Assembly: GCA_002077045.2 (NCBI GenBank)
Contig: KZ111217.1
Coordinates: 1-39,219, forward strand
Source of the DNA: Rachicladosporium sp. CCFEE 5018
Lineage: Eukaryota > Ascomycota > Dothideomycetes > Cladosporiales > Cladosporiaceae
Direction: 5' to 3'
DNA length: 39,219 bases
The notes under the pieces are model-generated. The model made no database searches, had not been told where the DNA came from, and saw only the letters and a program-made list of their open reading frames with translations. Positions within the stretch are counted from its first letter, which is position 1. Each line of letters starts with the position of its first letter. The translations under genes were made by a program, and so were the position numbers. Positions 1-10,142 of this stretch are shown piece after piece.

Positions 1-139
1 ACCCTAACCCTAACCCTAACCCTAACCCTAACCCTAACCCTAACCCTAACCCTAACCCTAACCCTAACCCTAACCCTAACCCTAACCCTAACCCTAACCC
101 TAACCCTAACCCTAACCCTAACCCTAACCCTAACCCTAA
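1..139. repeat. Telomeric repeat array, (CCCTAA)23
   Basis: Positions 2-139 are 23 perfect CCCTAA units with one preceding A. The C-rich strand reads inward, as expected at the left end of a chromosome whose 3' overhang strand is TTAGGG. The array stops abruptly at 139-140 with no degenerate units, so unique subtelomeric sequence begins directly. Confidence 0.98.
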
Positions 140-3100
140 AACTCTACGAAGCACGTGAAGTGCGTTCCAGGTCTGTTTGGTCACGATCTGCCAGCTTTCT
201 CTGTGTCGTTGGTCACGATATCGCCTTGCGCTTGGTTCCAGCTACGTATATAAAGACGCTATGAAGTGACAGCTTATCTCCCTCTCTCATCGTTATGTCC
301 AATTCGATGTGTACGTTCAGTCGTGACGCTGCGTTCTAATCGAATAGCATTGCATCTCGGCTTCTGGACGTTTGGCCCCTTGATTTCGTCCGACGTGCGC
401 CAGTGTGAGAGTTCACGAGGTGCTGCAGTGGTCCACTTATGGTTTCACTCGTGGATAAAGCCAGACCTGCAGCACATGTCTGAAGCCGATCGTACCTTAC
501 ATACTGCATCTGACCTGCAGTGATCTCTACTGAACATGCCAAACTTTCCGCTTTCCCATCACTGTCTGATTGTCTCGAAGCTGAGATAGAAATGCAGTGT
601 GCTCAGCGAATGTGCTTACCAGAAACGGCTTCCAACGAGGGACAAGCGCCAACTCTGAAACTCATGTCTCTCGGAGATGGGTGAGGGCCTACCTCGTTTC
701 TGAAGTGAGGGGAAGTAGTGACGAGCGTTCGAGACCACCATTCGCACATTATCGTGCCGATGTCAGAAGTGCCAGAGCGCTATAGCCAAGCTTCTGCCCT
801 AACGGCTCGGAGCGGCGGACATGTTCGCATGAGGCGTCCGAGGCGCGCAGGAGCTCGCGCGGGAACAGGGATGATTCGACATCGTACCAGAATGCTAATT
901 GACAGCGGAAGCGATTGCGATCTTAGTCTCATTCGCTCGGCAGACATCGAGCGTCGTTGAAATAAGCGAATCACCGTGATCCACAGGGAGACTTATAGGC
1001 GCAGCTCGCTCACCCCAACGAGCCATTGGTCGATCTTAGCTCTAGTGTCGATGCACGGTCGATGCACCCCGTAGGTTTGCATATACTCTTGTGTCGATCG
1101 CCGCTGAGCTGGGATGGGAAAGTGGTGTGGCTTTCCTAGATATGCATGAGCTAGTGGTCGAATATGCATCCGTGATCTGGACTCGCTGATGGCTACACAG
1201 CCTCTATGACCTACCCCGCGTCATGATCCTGCGAGGCCCAGATCAGTGTCGAGGTGGGTTTAACGATGCCGAGCAGGCAGCTCGCGTAGCACAGGAAGCT
1301 CCTTCCATGCTGTGCGTGCCTTGCGAAGCAGAGCTGGCAAGACCCGCAAGCCCAAGAATTCCGCGTCAACGTGGGATCACGTGAGTCCGGACCAGGATAG
1401 CATTCCGAGGGATGATCATCGTGTTCAGCTCACTCACTCATAGCGTTGCACGTGTGGATTGTGAGGTTTCCTGCCAAGCTAGCTTACCGATCTGTGGACG
1501 ACTGTGTCATTCTCGTCCTAGCTCTGCCAAGTCGAGCATCGGTGGCTTTTATAGCTCACAGACATGTGCTGATGGTCTGAGGTTGGATACCGTCATAATG
1601 CCGTACAAACCTACCGTGGGAGCGAGCTCAAGTTGCTGCTGTTTGCTTATCGGACGGGCCTGTCTAGGAGATCATCAATTTCGCGCTGCCCAGATAGTGC
1701 TTTCTGGGTCACGAATCGTTAGCCGCTGCGCAGCGCGTGCGGTAAGCTGTCACAAGATTCAGCATTCTACTCCTGTGGCTTACAACTCAAGTCATACCGA
1801 CGCTAGGCTAGTGTCGCCGCCACTGCCGACGCTTCAAGTGAGGCTCATCGGTAACATGTCCGAGTCCACTTCAATTTGTCTTAGATTCAACTCCACTATC
1901 TCAGACTCCATCACTGAACAAACTCCGCCCTACCTTGAAGTCACCATGCCCCGCGATCTGGACCAGCGGAGCGACCAAGTCGACTGCTTCATATCGGGGG
2001 ACCGGGAGGCCGATCGAGCTCCTAGCATGGCCATTGACAACCGTCATGGATTTCGCGATGGAAGCATGCCCTGAAGGAGGCTCAAGTCACGGAGGAACTC
2101 ACCTGGGCTCACTCAAATGGTATATCAAAGATTTGGCAAACGAGTCGCCGGCACTTACAAACTGCGCCGCTGAAATACGGTGAATAATGCTTGCATTGGG
2201 TGGGCTTGTCTCATGCGCAACGGGCGCCGCTTAAGTGGCCGCTACGATTATGATATTACACATGGCGTTGTCTCATTGTCCAAGGGAAGCGTACTGTACC
2301 AGACTGGTGATGGTCCTGCTCGAACCTAGCCAAAGGCGTAGCAGCAATGCAGGCTGGAATTAGAGGACGATGTCCGGAGCCGAAGATGTGTGAACAAGCT
2401 TGATGTGTCCCAGCTATGTTCATCCAAACGCCTCGGAGGCGTCAAAATTAGGGGTACCTGTCCTCTGTGGGGCAGCAACGGGTAGACCATCTGGGTCCTC
2501 CGAGCTCTTGACGCTGTGGCATGTGCAGGTGATTTCTACGCGGTACTGCCCAGCCGTCATGCAATCGCAGAGCTCCAGCCTGGCTCGACCGACTCGGAAA
2601 ACGTGCTATATGTTCATTGATGGGTGCTCTCATCTTGGAGAGGGTCATTACTCGTACGCCAGACCATACTCATCCTAGATGATACTTGGCACAGCCTTAC
2701 TGCTCGTCATCCCTGTCGACCGCTGGATCAAACTTTCCCATGCCTGAGGTATCAGAAACATGTCGGAGCACAACAATACCGTAGTCATAGCGATGTAAGT
2801 CGAGCCGTGCCCGATGCTCTCTTGGACAAGCGGCAAGTCCCCATCGTGACATCCCCCGGCTTAGCAACAGTACGACACCCATACATCATGCCGTATGAGG
2901 ATTCGCTGAATGATCGGCTAAGCGTCTACCGCGCATGTTCGGACATTGCGGCTCACTCACTACGGTGTCGCTTAGCCCGTTGTTGGTAGCGGACAGAACG
3001 CGCACTCACTGGTGCGGCGCTGGGTCTACGTCGCTCGTGGCTCGCGGAACGTGAGCCTAGCCCTCGGACTACCCTGGATACTATGCCACCAGCTGCTTTC

Positions 3101-3230
3101 GACCTCCCTCCACTACTTGAAGATCAAGCTCCACGGCGGGCCAAGCGCTCCACACGCACTACACAGTATCATATTGACACACCAAACCGAAAGTGTCCGA
3201 TCTCGAGCTCCCTGAAAACTGTCGTGCTCT
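140..3230. other. Telomere-proximal gene-poor subtelomere
   Basis: This stretch has mixed composition and only short or low-quality open frames. The longest, 1412-2074 (+), is rich in Ser, Cys and Arg and shows no domain. I recognise no RecQ-type subtelomeric helicase, no RNA gene and no transposon. A short direct repeat, GGTCACGAT, occurs at about 179 and 211. The sequence is not obviously RIP-like, because CA and TG are common. Confidence 0.6.
247..255 (+). promoter_or_regulatory. TATA-box-like motif 108 bp from the telomere
   Basis: TATATAAAG points away from the telomere. No convincing gene follows. It could drive a subtelomeric non-coding transcript or be chance. Confidence 0.25.
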
Positions 3231-3236
3231 GAAGGG

Positions 3237-3242
3237 TATAAA
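3237..3242 (+). promoter_or_regulatory. TATA box of the DUF3494 gene
   Basis: TATAAA lies 131 bp upstream of the ATG at 3368. It is followed by a pyrimidine-rich leader (CTCTTTCTCTTCACTTC, about 3290-3307), a common arrangement for strongly expressed fungal genes. Confidence 0.6.
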
Positions 3243-3367
3243 GGCTACGCTCTTTCCCGGAGAGGTAGAATTAATCATCAACCACATTCACTCTTTCTCT
3301 TCACTTCAGTCGCTCGCCTGAGCCCTTTCAGATTTACTCCAGACTGCCTTTGTTGTCTCTTCTCATC

Positions 3368-4837
3368 ATGCATTTCACCAACGCAGTGTGGTGCGCCATT
3401 CTGGCTGCATCCGCCAACGCACAGCTTCTTCCAGGCTTGCCAGCAATCTCCCTTCCCATCATCACTACGCCCATCCAGCTTGGACTTGTCGGCCCGTACG
3501 GCGCATTCGCTGCATCGACAATCACCAGCACTGGCAACACCAACATCGCCGCCCGCATTGGTCTGTCTCCTGGCACAGCGATCACTGGATTTCCTCCGGG
3601 CATCAACCAAGGCCAGGACGCAGGGTTATTAAATCTCGCAGCCACAGCAGCCAAGGCCGACCTCTTGGTCGCTTACTCGAGCATTACTCTCCTGTCAGTG
3701 GGCGCTGATCTTACTGGGCAAGATCTTGGTGGTCGCACTCTCAACTCGGGAGTGTACCAGTTCTCCTCTTCGGGAGGTCTCACTGGCCAGCTCATTCTTG
3801 ATGCGCAGAACAACCCCAACGCTGTGTTCGTCTTCAAGTTCGGATCCACGCTCACCACTGCCAGTGCCTCGTCTGTAGTCCTCATCAACGGCGCACAGGC
3901 TTGCAACGTCTACTGGCAAGTCGGTAGCTCAGCAACTTTCGGCACCGGCACCCAATTCGTTGGCGTGGTCCTTGCTCAAGCTTCGATCACGGCTACCACT
4001 GGCATGTCTCTCACCAAGGGTGGTCTCTATGCCCTCAACGCTGCTGTCACACTCGATACTGTCACGATCGGTGGATCATGCGGCGCCGCTGTCGTAGTAC
4101 CTCCTATTTCCATCCCACCAATCACGTCGATCATCACGCTGCCGCCTGTCACCCAAATTATAACGCTGCCACCTGTCACCCAAATTGTGACCATCACTCT
4201 CCCGGCGATCACGTCAACCATCAACGGGGTCATCACAATCCTGCCAGGGAGTACTGTGACCTCGACCGTGACGGCACCCGGTGTTGTCACTACCACGACT
4301 GCGCCCGGTATTGTTACCACTACGACTGCGCCAGGCCAGATCACGACGACGACTACGACTGCACCAGCTGTGACTGTGACCTCGACTTCCACCTCGACCG
4401 TCACCAACCAGGCCAGCACAACCACAATCACTCTCACTGCCACCCAGACCGTGACTCAGACCGTGGCAACCTCGACCACGAGCACCACGGCTACTACTAC
4501 ATTGTGTCACACTAAGACATCGACCAAGACTGCCACACCCACCGCTTGCAAGCGGGACGCTCCTCTTGAGATTGAGAAGCGTGGGGCCGAGCCCGAGCCC
4601 GAGGCTACGATCGAGGCGCGCGCAGCTAAGAAGACTGTGACGAAGACCAAGGTCGTTTCCACCACCTGCGCCGGCAAGACCTCGACGAAGGCTGCCGCTA
4701 CGAAGACCGCAAAGGTCACTAAATGGGACACGAAGACATACTGGTCGACCAAGACCACGTCGTCGACTGTGACCAGCACGAAGGTTCCCGCCTGCACTTT
4801 GAAGGCGAAGAGGGATCACGTCAAGATGTTTGCGTAG
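3368..4837 (+). CDS. Secreted ice-binding-like (DUF3494) Ser/Thr-rich protein
   Basis: The protein is 489 aa and starts at the ATG at 3368; the frame is open upstream to a TTG at 3350, but the ATG gives a clean signal peptide (about residues 1-19, ending ASANA|Q). Residues about 38-238 match the DUF3494/ice-binding-like fold: VGPYGAFAAS near the start, a T-G-G/T/S-rich beta pattern, an AQNNPNAVFVFKFGSTL stretch, and ACNVYWQVGSSATFGTGTQF followed by GVVLAQASIT. Residues 245-380 are a Thr/Val/Pro stalk with short repeats such as IITLPPVTQ and VVTTTTAPG. Lys-Arg pairs at 395-396, 404-405 and 481-482 are possible Kex2 sites in a Lys/Thr-rich tail. I see no GPI signal at the C-terminus. In the family, such domains bind ice or act as adhesins; ice binding here is inference. 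It is the first recognisable gene from the telomere. Confidence 0.9.
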   Translation: MHFTNAVWCAILAASANAQLLPGLPAISLPIITTPIQLGLVGPYGAFAASTITSTGNTNIAARIGLSPGTAITGFPPGINQGQDAGLLNLAATAAKADLLVAYSSITLLSVGADLTGQDLGGRTLNSGVYQFSSSGGLTGQLILDAQNNPNAVFVFKFGSTLTTASASSVVLINGAQACNVYWQVGSSATFGTGTQFVGVVLAQASITATTGMSLTKGGLYALNAAVTLDTVTIGGSCGAAVVVPPISIPPITSIITLPPVTQIITLPPVTQIVTITLPAITSTINGVITILPGSTVTSTVTAPGVVTTTTAPGIVTTTTAPGQITTTTTTAPAVTVTSTSTSTVTNQASTTTITLTATQTVTQTVATSTTSTTATTTLCHTKTSTKTATPTACKRDAPLEIEKRGAEPEPEATIEARAAKKTVTKTKVVSTTCAGKTSTKAAATKTAKVTKWDTKTYWSTKTTSSTVTSTKVPACTLKAKRDHVKMFA

Positions 4838-5510
4838 ATACTCCTTCACACGGTTGTCTAGTTGATGGATGATAGAGGCTTCAATTCATGAGTACTTCGG
4901 TACATGTAGCGAGCAATCGCATGGCGGAAGGGGAGTCGGTAATGGTTATATTCCCGCGAGAGGGGTTGGGCTGAGAAGCTTCGTGTCTTATGGTCAATGT
5001 AGCCTTGTCAATATGCTATAGAAGTCGAAAAGGGTGCGCCGGGACTCGCCTCTCAGCGTCTTTGGCTGAACCTCGTGGGTCGAACTTCATGATGTCCTGT
5101 GGCTGTTTGTTATATAAGGACACGCTAATGGGTCCATAGCTCGTCCGTGAAACGAAGAGAACTCATCATTGCACGTGACAGTATCTCAAACACCGGCTCC
5201 AGACCGATCAGCATACATGTATGGAGTACGCTTGAGGACAAGAAGAAAAGTGATTATGCCAAACACGTGCGTTGACCCGCCTTGGCCGGAGACTCGGCCT
5301 TGGCGAGGAAAGGCCTCCGGATCTTGCGCATCCAAAGCCGGTCAACAAAAGCAGACGGAAGAATACATTTAGCCGTCACGAGCAGCCACCGTTGAACATG
5401 GATTCTTTCATTCATCCGATGGGGCTGCTCGACGAAGTGTATAAGCATGATTGCAGAACCGCCCATCGATCAGTCGTACCACATCAACTTCTCGACAAGT
5501 TAAGACCACC
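4838..5510. other. Intergenic region between DUF3494 and SDR genes
   Basis: It holds the DUF3494 3' region and the SDR promoter. A TATATAAG motif lies at 5112-5119, about 390 bp before the SDR ATG, so it would imply a long leader or an undetected upstream exon. Short frames here overlap the SDR start and look accidental. Confidence 0.6.
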
Positions 5511-6476
5511 ATGTCCTACGAATCAACTGTGATCATCACCGGCGGAACAACAGGTCTTGGCTATGAGTGCGCTCGAACAATAGCCAAACAGAAACCAGAA
5601 TCGCGGATCATCATCGCCGCACGCTCAGCTGGCAATGAGGCTGTAGCGAACATCAACAAGGAAACCGGCCTCACCAACGTTCAATACTCGCGTCTTGATC
5701 TCTCAGACCTCACCAATGTGAGGAGCTTCGCTGACAAGATCACCACCGGTGACTTCGAACCAATCTCTGCATTGGTGCTCAATGCCGGCATACAGATTTC
5801 GGGAGACATCACCTTCACCAAGCAAGAAATCGAGACCACCTTCGGAGTCAATCATGTCGGGCACGCTTTGTTGCTTCTACTTCTAATGCCGAAACTCGAG
5901 TCAAATGCCCGCATCGTCATCACTTCGTCTGGAACACACGATCTCAAGCAGAAGAGTGGCCTCCCGGACGCAATATACAAAAGGGCCCAGCTGCTGGCTC
6001 ACCCCAACGAAGAGAGCACCAAGTATGTCGGTCAACAACGATACGCCACTAGTAAACTTTGCAATGTTCTGTGGACGTACGCTATGGAGCGGCGACGTGC
6101 AGCAGACCCGGCCAAGCACTCCTGGACCATCAATGCTATGGATCCTGGACTCATGCCAGGGACCGGACTAGCCCGTGATTATGGCGCTGTCTTGTGGTTT
6201 ATCTGGAGACAGATCCTGCCTCGGATGCTGCCAATTCTCCGCTTGCTGCTCTTCTCTAACATACACACTACTGGAGAGTCCGGGCGGAATCTGGCGAGGC
6301 TGGCGATTAGTGCTGATGTCCAGGGTGTCAGTGGAAAGTACTTTAAGGGCGAGCATCCTATCGCGAGCAGTGACGATAGCTACGATACGGTCAAGCAGGA
6401 TGAATTGTGGAGCTGGACGTTAGAGTACCTCAGTCGGGATGCGGCTAAGAAGCAGAAGTTGGAGAGCCTAGTGTAA
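5511..6476 (+). CDS. Short-chain dehydrogenase/reductase (classical SDR)
   Basis: This is a 321-aa single-exon NAD(P)H-dependent oxidoreductase of the classical SDR superfamily, close in layout to retinol-dehydrogenase/WWOX-like fungal SDRs. The ATG at 5511 is in good context (CCACCATG); a longer frame from a TTG at 5451 adds nothing recognisable. Visible motifs are the cofactor loop TGGTTGLG (residues 10-17), NAG (91-93), VNHVGH (113-118), catalytic Ser in ITSSG (137-141), catalytic YATSK (178-182) and DPG (211-213). Arg38 just after beta-2 (AARS) favours NADP(H). The substrate cannot be inferred. Residues 226-250 are hydrophobic and could anchor the protein to a membrane or line a substrate pocket. 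The gene sits directly beside the RIP-like island but is itself undamaged. Confidence 0.93.
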   Translation: MSYESTVIITGGTTGLGYECARTIAKQKPESRIIIAARSAGNEAVANINKETGLTNVQYSRLDLSDLTNVRSFADKITTGDFEPISALVLNAGIQISGDITFTKQEIETTFGVNHVGHALLLLLLMPKLESNARIVITSSGTHDLKQKSGLPDAIYKRAQLLAHPNEESTKYVGQQRYATSKLCNVLWTYAMERRRAADPAKHSWTINAMDPGLMPGTGLARDYGAVLWFIWRQILPRMLPILRLLLFSNIHTTGESGRNLARLAISADVQGVSGKYFKGEHPIASSDDSYDTVKQDELWSWTLEYLSRDAAKKQKLESLV

Positions 6477-8571
6477 TACACGGAGTCCAGACGAAGAGGT
6501 CGCACTATGAGATGTCGCAGCTGTGTGACTTAGATAGGCCTTAATGAGTGAGAGGTGATACCGATACACATATACCGTAGACCTAGCGTGTGATTTGGAA
6601 ACCTACTATCTCCTGCACACTTTGCAGTCGATCTATCGGGGGCAAGGTCCCGGCTACTTACATCCCGGACACGTCGTAGCCATACCCGTTAGAGACTTAA
6701 AGGTCTATTTCCTCTTCTGTATCTTCCAATTACGCTTTCCTTAACGTTACTTCAACCGTATCGGGTCACTTGTCTTAGCATCTTCGTAGTCTTAATCTTG
6801 CTCGGTCCCTTCCCGTCCCTTGAATCGGGCAATGTCTAACGTAACTACTAATTGCCGTGGCAGACTCTTTAGGTAAATTCAAACAGGTGTAGCTATAGTT
6901 ATAGGCTGCAAGCGTAGCATTACGGTTTGCTATATACAATGTAAGAGTCGTTCCGAGCAGCTCTCGCCGTTAGCGAGGAGTAGCGATAAGTGGCTGCAAT
7001 TTAGTATGTATTACCTAGGTTAGGTAATAGATTTTAGAAGAGGAAATAAGTGTCTTATTTATGGTTAGCAGACGAGCCATTATTATTGCAGATTAGCTTA
7101 ACTTGGTCGGGAATCCTTTGTTAAATTTGTAATCCTTAATAACTAGTCGGAACCTATACCTTAGCCGGACGGTCTGCTTGTTGTCTATCTAACAATCTCA
7201 TGCTCTTAAATCGTGAGGTAATCTCTAGTACCTATTACGTAGTCGAAGGTTATGCTAGTATACGAGGGCTTACTTCACTACGCCGTAGATAGAATAGTGT
7301 AATATCCTCTACTATATCGAGTTTGTTCTGCGCTAGACGGTCGTTCTAAAAGCACGATAACTCCGCCTATTATCGTCGGCTTAGCTAGCTTAGCGTAGAC
7401 CTCTATTATAGCCTTTAAGGTATAGATATCCTCTCTATAATGTCGAAGTATCTTAATATAGCAGGAATCTGCCGGCTCTTACGCATTTACTTTTCTATCG
7501 CGGGTAGCTTTACCTATGCTTTTCACTAATCCTTAGAACTCCGGCTTAGAATAAAGACTTATGCTTATAGAGAGAAGTGCAGATCTTAGTAATGGCTAAC
7601 TCCTAACATATAAGCGATATATAATAATGTTATTCTCTAGTAGGGTTAAATAGAGAGGTGATAAAAAGGTTAGGAATAGGTAGTACGTAGTAGAGTACGT
7701 AGGATAGAGTTCGATAGATAACACCTAATTCTGTTCCGCGATTAGAGCTAAGTACGGACTACTAAGTTCGCGTAGTAGTCTATACCGAGAACATAGTATA
7801 CTTCCCTATTTTTTTGGTATTACCCCCGTTAAGTTAGAGTAGCTACTCGCTAAAATCACCGAACGTTCTTAAGCCGCTCCTACGTTCTAGTATAACGGCG
7901 TATATATGCCGAATAAGAATTAGCTAACGGGAAATAGCAACAAGATTTTTGATGCTACTAACGTCGAAGTCAAATAAGATCTCGTTAAATAAGAGCGGTA
8001 TAATTAGACTACGAGCTATACTCGATATATAGCGAAATTGCTTCTAGCTCTACCGGTTAAGCCTCGTTAGAATATCGAGGATAAGCTCCGGTAGAAGGGC
8101 GAAGAGGAAAGCTATAAGTAACTTTATAGAAATAAGCAATTAGAGACTAGGAGTAAGGTAACATCCCGGTAAAGTAAGCGAAGGGAGTAGAGACGAAAAA
8201 GAATTTCTTAATTTATAAGAGTGCCTTCCTGAGGCAGTTATACTACTACGTCGTAATAGACCTACTCTATACCTCTACCCGACGCTATAAGATGTAGAGC
8301 GGGTATACCTCGGTACTTACGCTATAGCTCGTCGTATGCGCACCTAAAATGTATAAGGCTCTACGGAATCTACGGGTATTCCTACCTCCCCTACTACCGT
8401 GTAGGTAACGTTTAGCTTAGCGATACGGCTAGCATTCCCCTCTTCTATAATAGAAGTTTAACATAATTATTATGTTCGATAACGGAGTAGAAAATAAAGA
8501 GTACTAATAAGTTAACTAAGTAGCTTCTTCTAAGTTTTATAAGTAGTAGAATCCTAATAATACCTTACAAA
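6477..8571. repeat. RIP-like AT-rich island, left flank of the LINE
   Basis: From about 6690 the sequence is packed with TA and CG dinucleotides and nearly devoid of CA and TG. In 7681-7800 I count 9 CG and only 3 CA plus TG. No reading frame reaches 60 codons on either strand. This is the pattern left by repeat-induced point mutation (CA to TA on both strands), so it is probably one or more old transposons whose identity is erased. The first 200 bases after the SDR stop look ordinary. Confidence 0.8.
8560..8569 (+). repeat. Candidate target-site duplication, left copy
   Basis: ATACCTTACA is repeated in the same orientation at 13720-13729, outside the two ends of the LINE unit. Ten matching bases at the two boundaries suggest a target-site duplication, but local AT-richness makes a chance match possible. 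Confidence 0.45.
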
Positions 8572-8639
8572 TAAGATAAGATAAGAATTTATATATCTAA
8601 TCTAGCGCTCTAGTAGCCTATATAGGAAGCTATCCTATA
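8572..8639 (+). repeat. Left arm of a 68-bp inverted repeat flanking the LINE (RIP-like arm)
   Basis: This segment is the inverted counterpart of 13635-13702. I align all 68 positions without gaps and see 11 differences, all transitions. Ten have T or A here where the right arm has C or G, mostly CA to TA or TG to TA. The outer end carries TAAGA-type short repeats. Confidence 0.85.
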
Positions 8640-8660
8640 TGTTTTCTAGGAATCCGTGGA

Positions 8661-10142
8661 ATGTATACACCTAAGGAGCAAGGAAGCGATCAGAGTGGAG
8701 GAGAGGAGAGTACTAGAGATAGGGAACAGCTACAGGACAGAGGAGGAGGACAGAGGGGAGTAGGAGGAAGCCAGGGGTTTCCCCTACAGCAGAGGACGAC
8801 ACCAACTCAACAGCATCAGACCCTGGACACCCAGACAGTTCAAGCACTCCAGAAGGACATCACAGAAGCCTGTGAAGGACAAGACTTGCATGCTAGGGCA
8901 TACAAGATCCTACTTCAGAAGGCTGCCCAAGTCATTAACATCCTCCAAGCCAAGACCTCGAGACAACAACAACAAAGCCCAAGCACAAACCTCCTCCTAC
9001 AGGAGATTAAGGACTTCAGAAAAGAGTTCCAGAGGAGCACCCTTCAGGGGCAGCACAACCAGCAAAGCCAGCAGAGAACCTGGGCAAGAGTTGCAGCAAA
9101 AGAGCAGCCTATAGGGGTTACAGTCAGGATTCAGGACCCAGAGGAGCGTAAGGAGATTGCAGGGCTCTCCTGTGAGGAGCTAGTGAAGAGAATTGGGAGG
9201 AAGGAAGTCATTGGGGCAAAGCAGACAGGGAGTGGGAGTATCAAGGTGTTCACAACAGGACAGGAGGCTAGGAGGGAGCTTGAAAAGACCAAGAGCTGGA
9301 CTGAGAGGCTTGTACTATCAGCAAAGGTTACAGCCCAGGCATTTCAGGTTCTTGCACATGGGATACCGCTCAGCTTCAGCCCTACAGAAGACAGCCAACT
9401 CAAAGAGCTACAGAAGGAGAACCAGGCCATTGCACCAGGGAGTGAGTTTCTAAGGGCAGCCTGGCTGAGAAAGAAACACAACCCAGGACAGACGCATAGC
9501 TCAGTCATTCTCTGGCTAAACACAGGAGAGCAGGCCAATAGGTTCATCAATAAGGGGCTGGTCTGGAAGGCAGAGCTCAAGACTACAGAGATTTTCAAGT
9601 CTAGCTTCAGGATCATGCAGTGTTTCAAGTGCCAGAGCTATGGGCATGTTGCACCAAACTGCACAGCAAGACAGAAGTGTGGCAAGTGTGCACAGGACCA
9701 CAATACAAAGGAGTGTACAACAACGACAGGAGTAAGGTGTGAAAACTGTGGCAAGAAACACCCAGCCTGGGACCAGAGTTGCCCTACAAGGATTACAGCC
9801 CAAGCTAAGGCCACAGCAACCAGGACAGGAGATGCAGGCCAGTATCAGACAGAAGAAGAGAGCTCTCAGAGTGCAGAGGAAGGGTGGCAGGAGGCTAGCC
9901 AGAGGAAGAGGAAATGTGTCCCTATACAGGAGGGCCAGAAGAGGCCAGTAGGCAGGCCAAGGAAACTTGACCAGCCTGAGGCAAACCAGCCAAAGATAGG
10001 AGACAAGATCCAGCACCAGACACAACAGTCCAACCACAATGCGATCAATAACCAAGGAGTCCAGCATATCACACTAGCAGCTACTCCAGCCCTAGCCCAA
10101 ACAGCTACAGAAGACATGGACACTACACCTTCCTCTCAATGA
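8661..10142 (+). CDS. LINE ORF1, Gag-like zinc-knuckle protein
   Basis: The 493-aa protein is the likely RNA-binding partner of the retrotransposon. It has a Gln/Gly-rich N-terminus (1-60), helical Gln-rich segments (60-140), a central globular part starting WARVAAKEQPIGVTVRI (141-157), then three CCHC zinc knuckles: C321-x2-C-x4-H-x4-C334, C340-x2-C-x3-H-x4-C352 and C360-x2-C-x3-H-x6-C374. After them comes a basic KRPVGRPRK stretch (about 428-436) that fits an AT-hook. The Gln/Glu-rich tail ends at a TGA that overlaps the ORF2 start in ATGA (10139-10142). No stops or frameshifts interrupt it. Confidence 0.92.
   Translation: MYTPKEQGSDQSGGEESTRDREQLQDRGGGQRGVGGSQGFPLQQRTTPTQQHQTLDTQTVQALQKDITEACEGQDLHARAYKILLQKAAQVINILQAKTSRQQQQSPSTNLLLQEIKDFRKEFQRSTLQGQHNQQSQQRTWARVAAKEQPIGVTVRIQDPEERKEIAGLSCEELVKRIGRKEVIGAKQTGSGSIKVFTTGQEARRELEKTKSWTERLVLSAKVTAQAFQVLAHGIPLSFSPTEDSQLKELQKENQAIAPGSEFLRAAWLRKKHNPGQTHSSVILWLNTGEQANRFINKGLVWKAELKTTEIFKSSFRIMQCFKCQSYGHVAPNCTARQKCGKCAQDHNTKECTTTTGVRCENCGKKHPAWDQSCPTRITAQAKATATRTGDAGQYQTEEESSQSAEEGWQEASQRKRKCVPIQEGQKRPVGRPRKLDQPEANQPKIGDKIQHQTQQSNHNAINNQGVQHITLAATPALAQTATEDMDTTPSSQ

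Noticed and set aside
1412..2074. 220-codon frame in the gene-poor subtelomere
   Set aside because: Composition is Ser/Cys/Arg-rich and random-looking, with no domain, no clear promoter and an overlapping competing frame; a chance open frame is more likely.
4027..4849. Long minus-strand frames (Val-rich and Gly/Arg/Leu-rich) opposite the DUF3494 gene
   Set aside because: They are the antisense image of the repetitive Thr/Pro/Lys stalk codons, not genes.
5112..5119. TATATAAG as the SDR core promoter
   Set aside because: It is nearly 400 bp from the ATG with no visible upstream exon; mentioned only as a possibility.
6690..8571. Coding remnants of a named transposon in the left RIP-like flank
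   Set aside because: All frames are too heavily mutated to identify a family by eye; a de-RIP alignment to other copies would be needed.
9516..10067. 183-codon minus-strand frame opposite LINE ORF1, Leu/Cys-rich and membrane-like
   Set aside because: It mirrors Gln/Arg/Glu-rich codons of ORF1, which give Leu/Ser/Cys on the other strand; antisense artefact.
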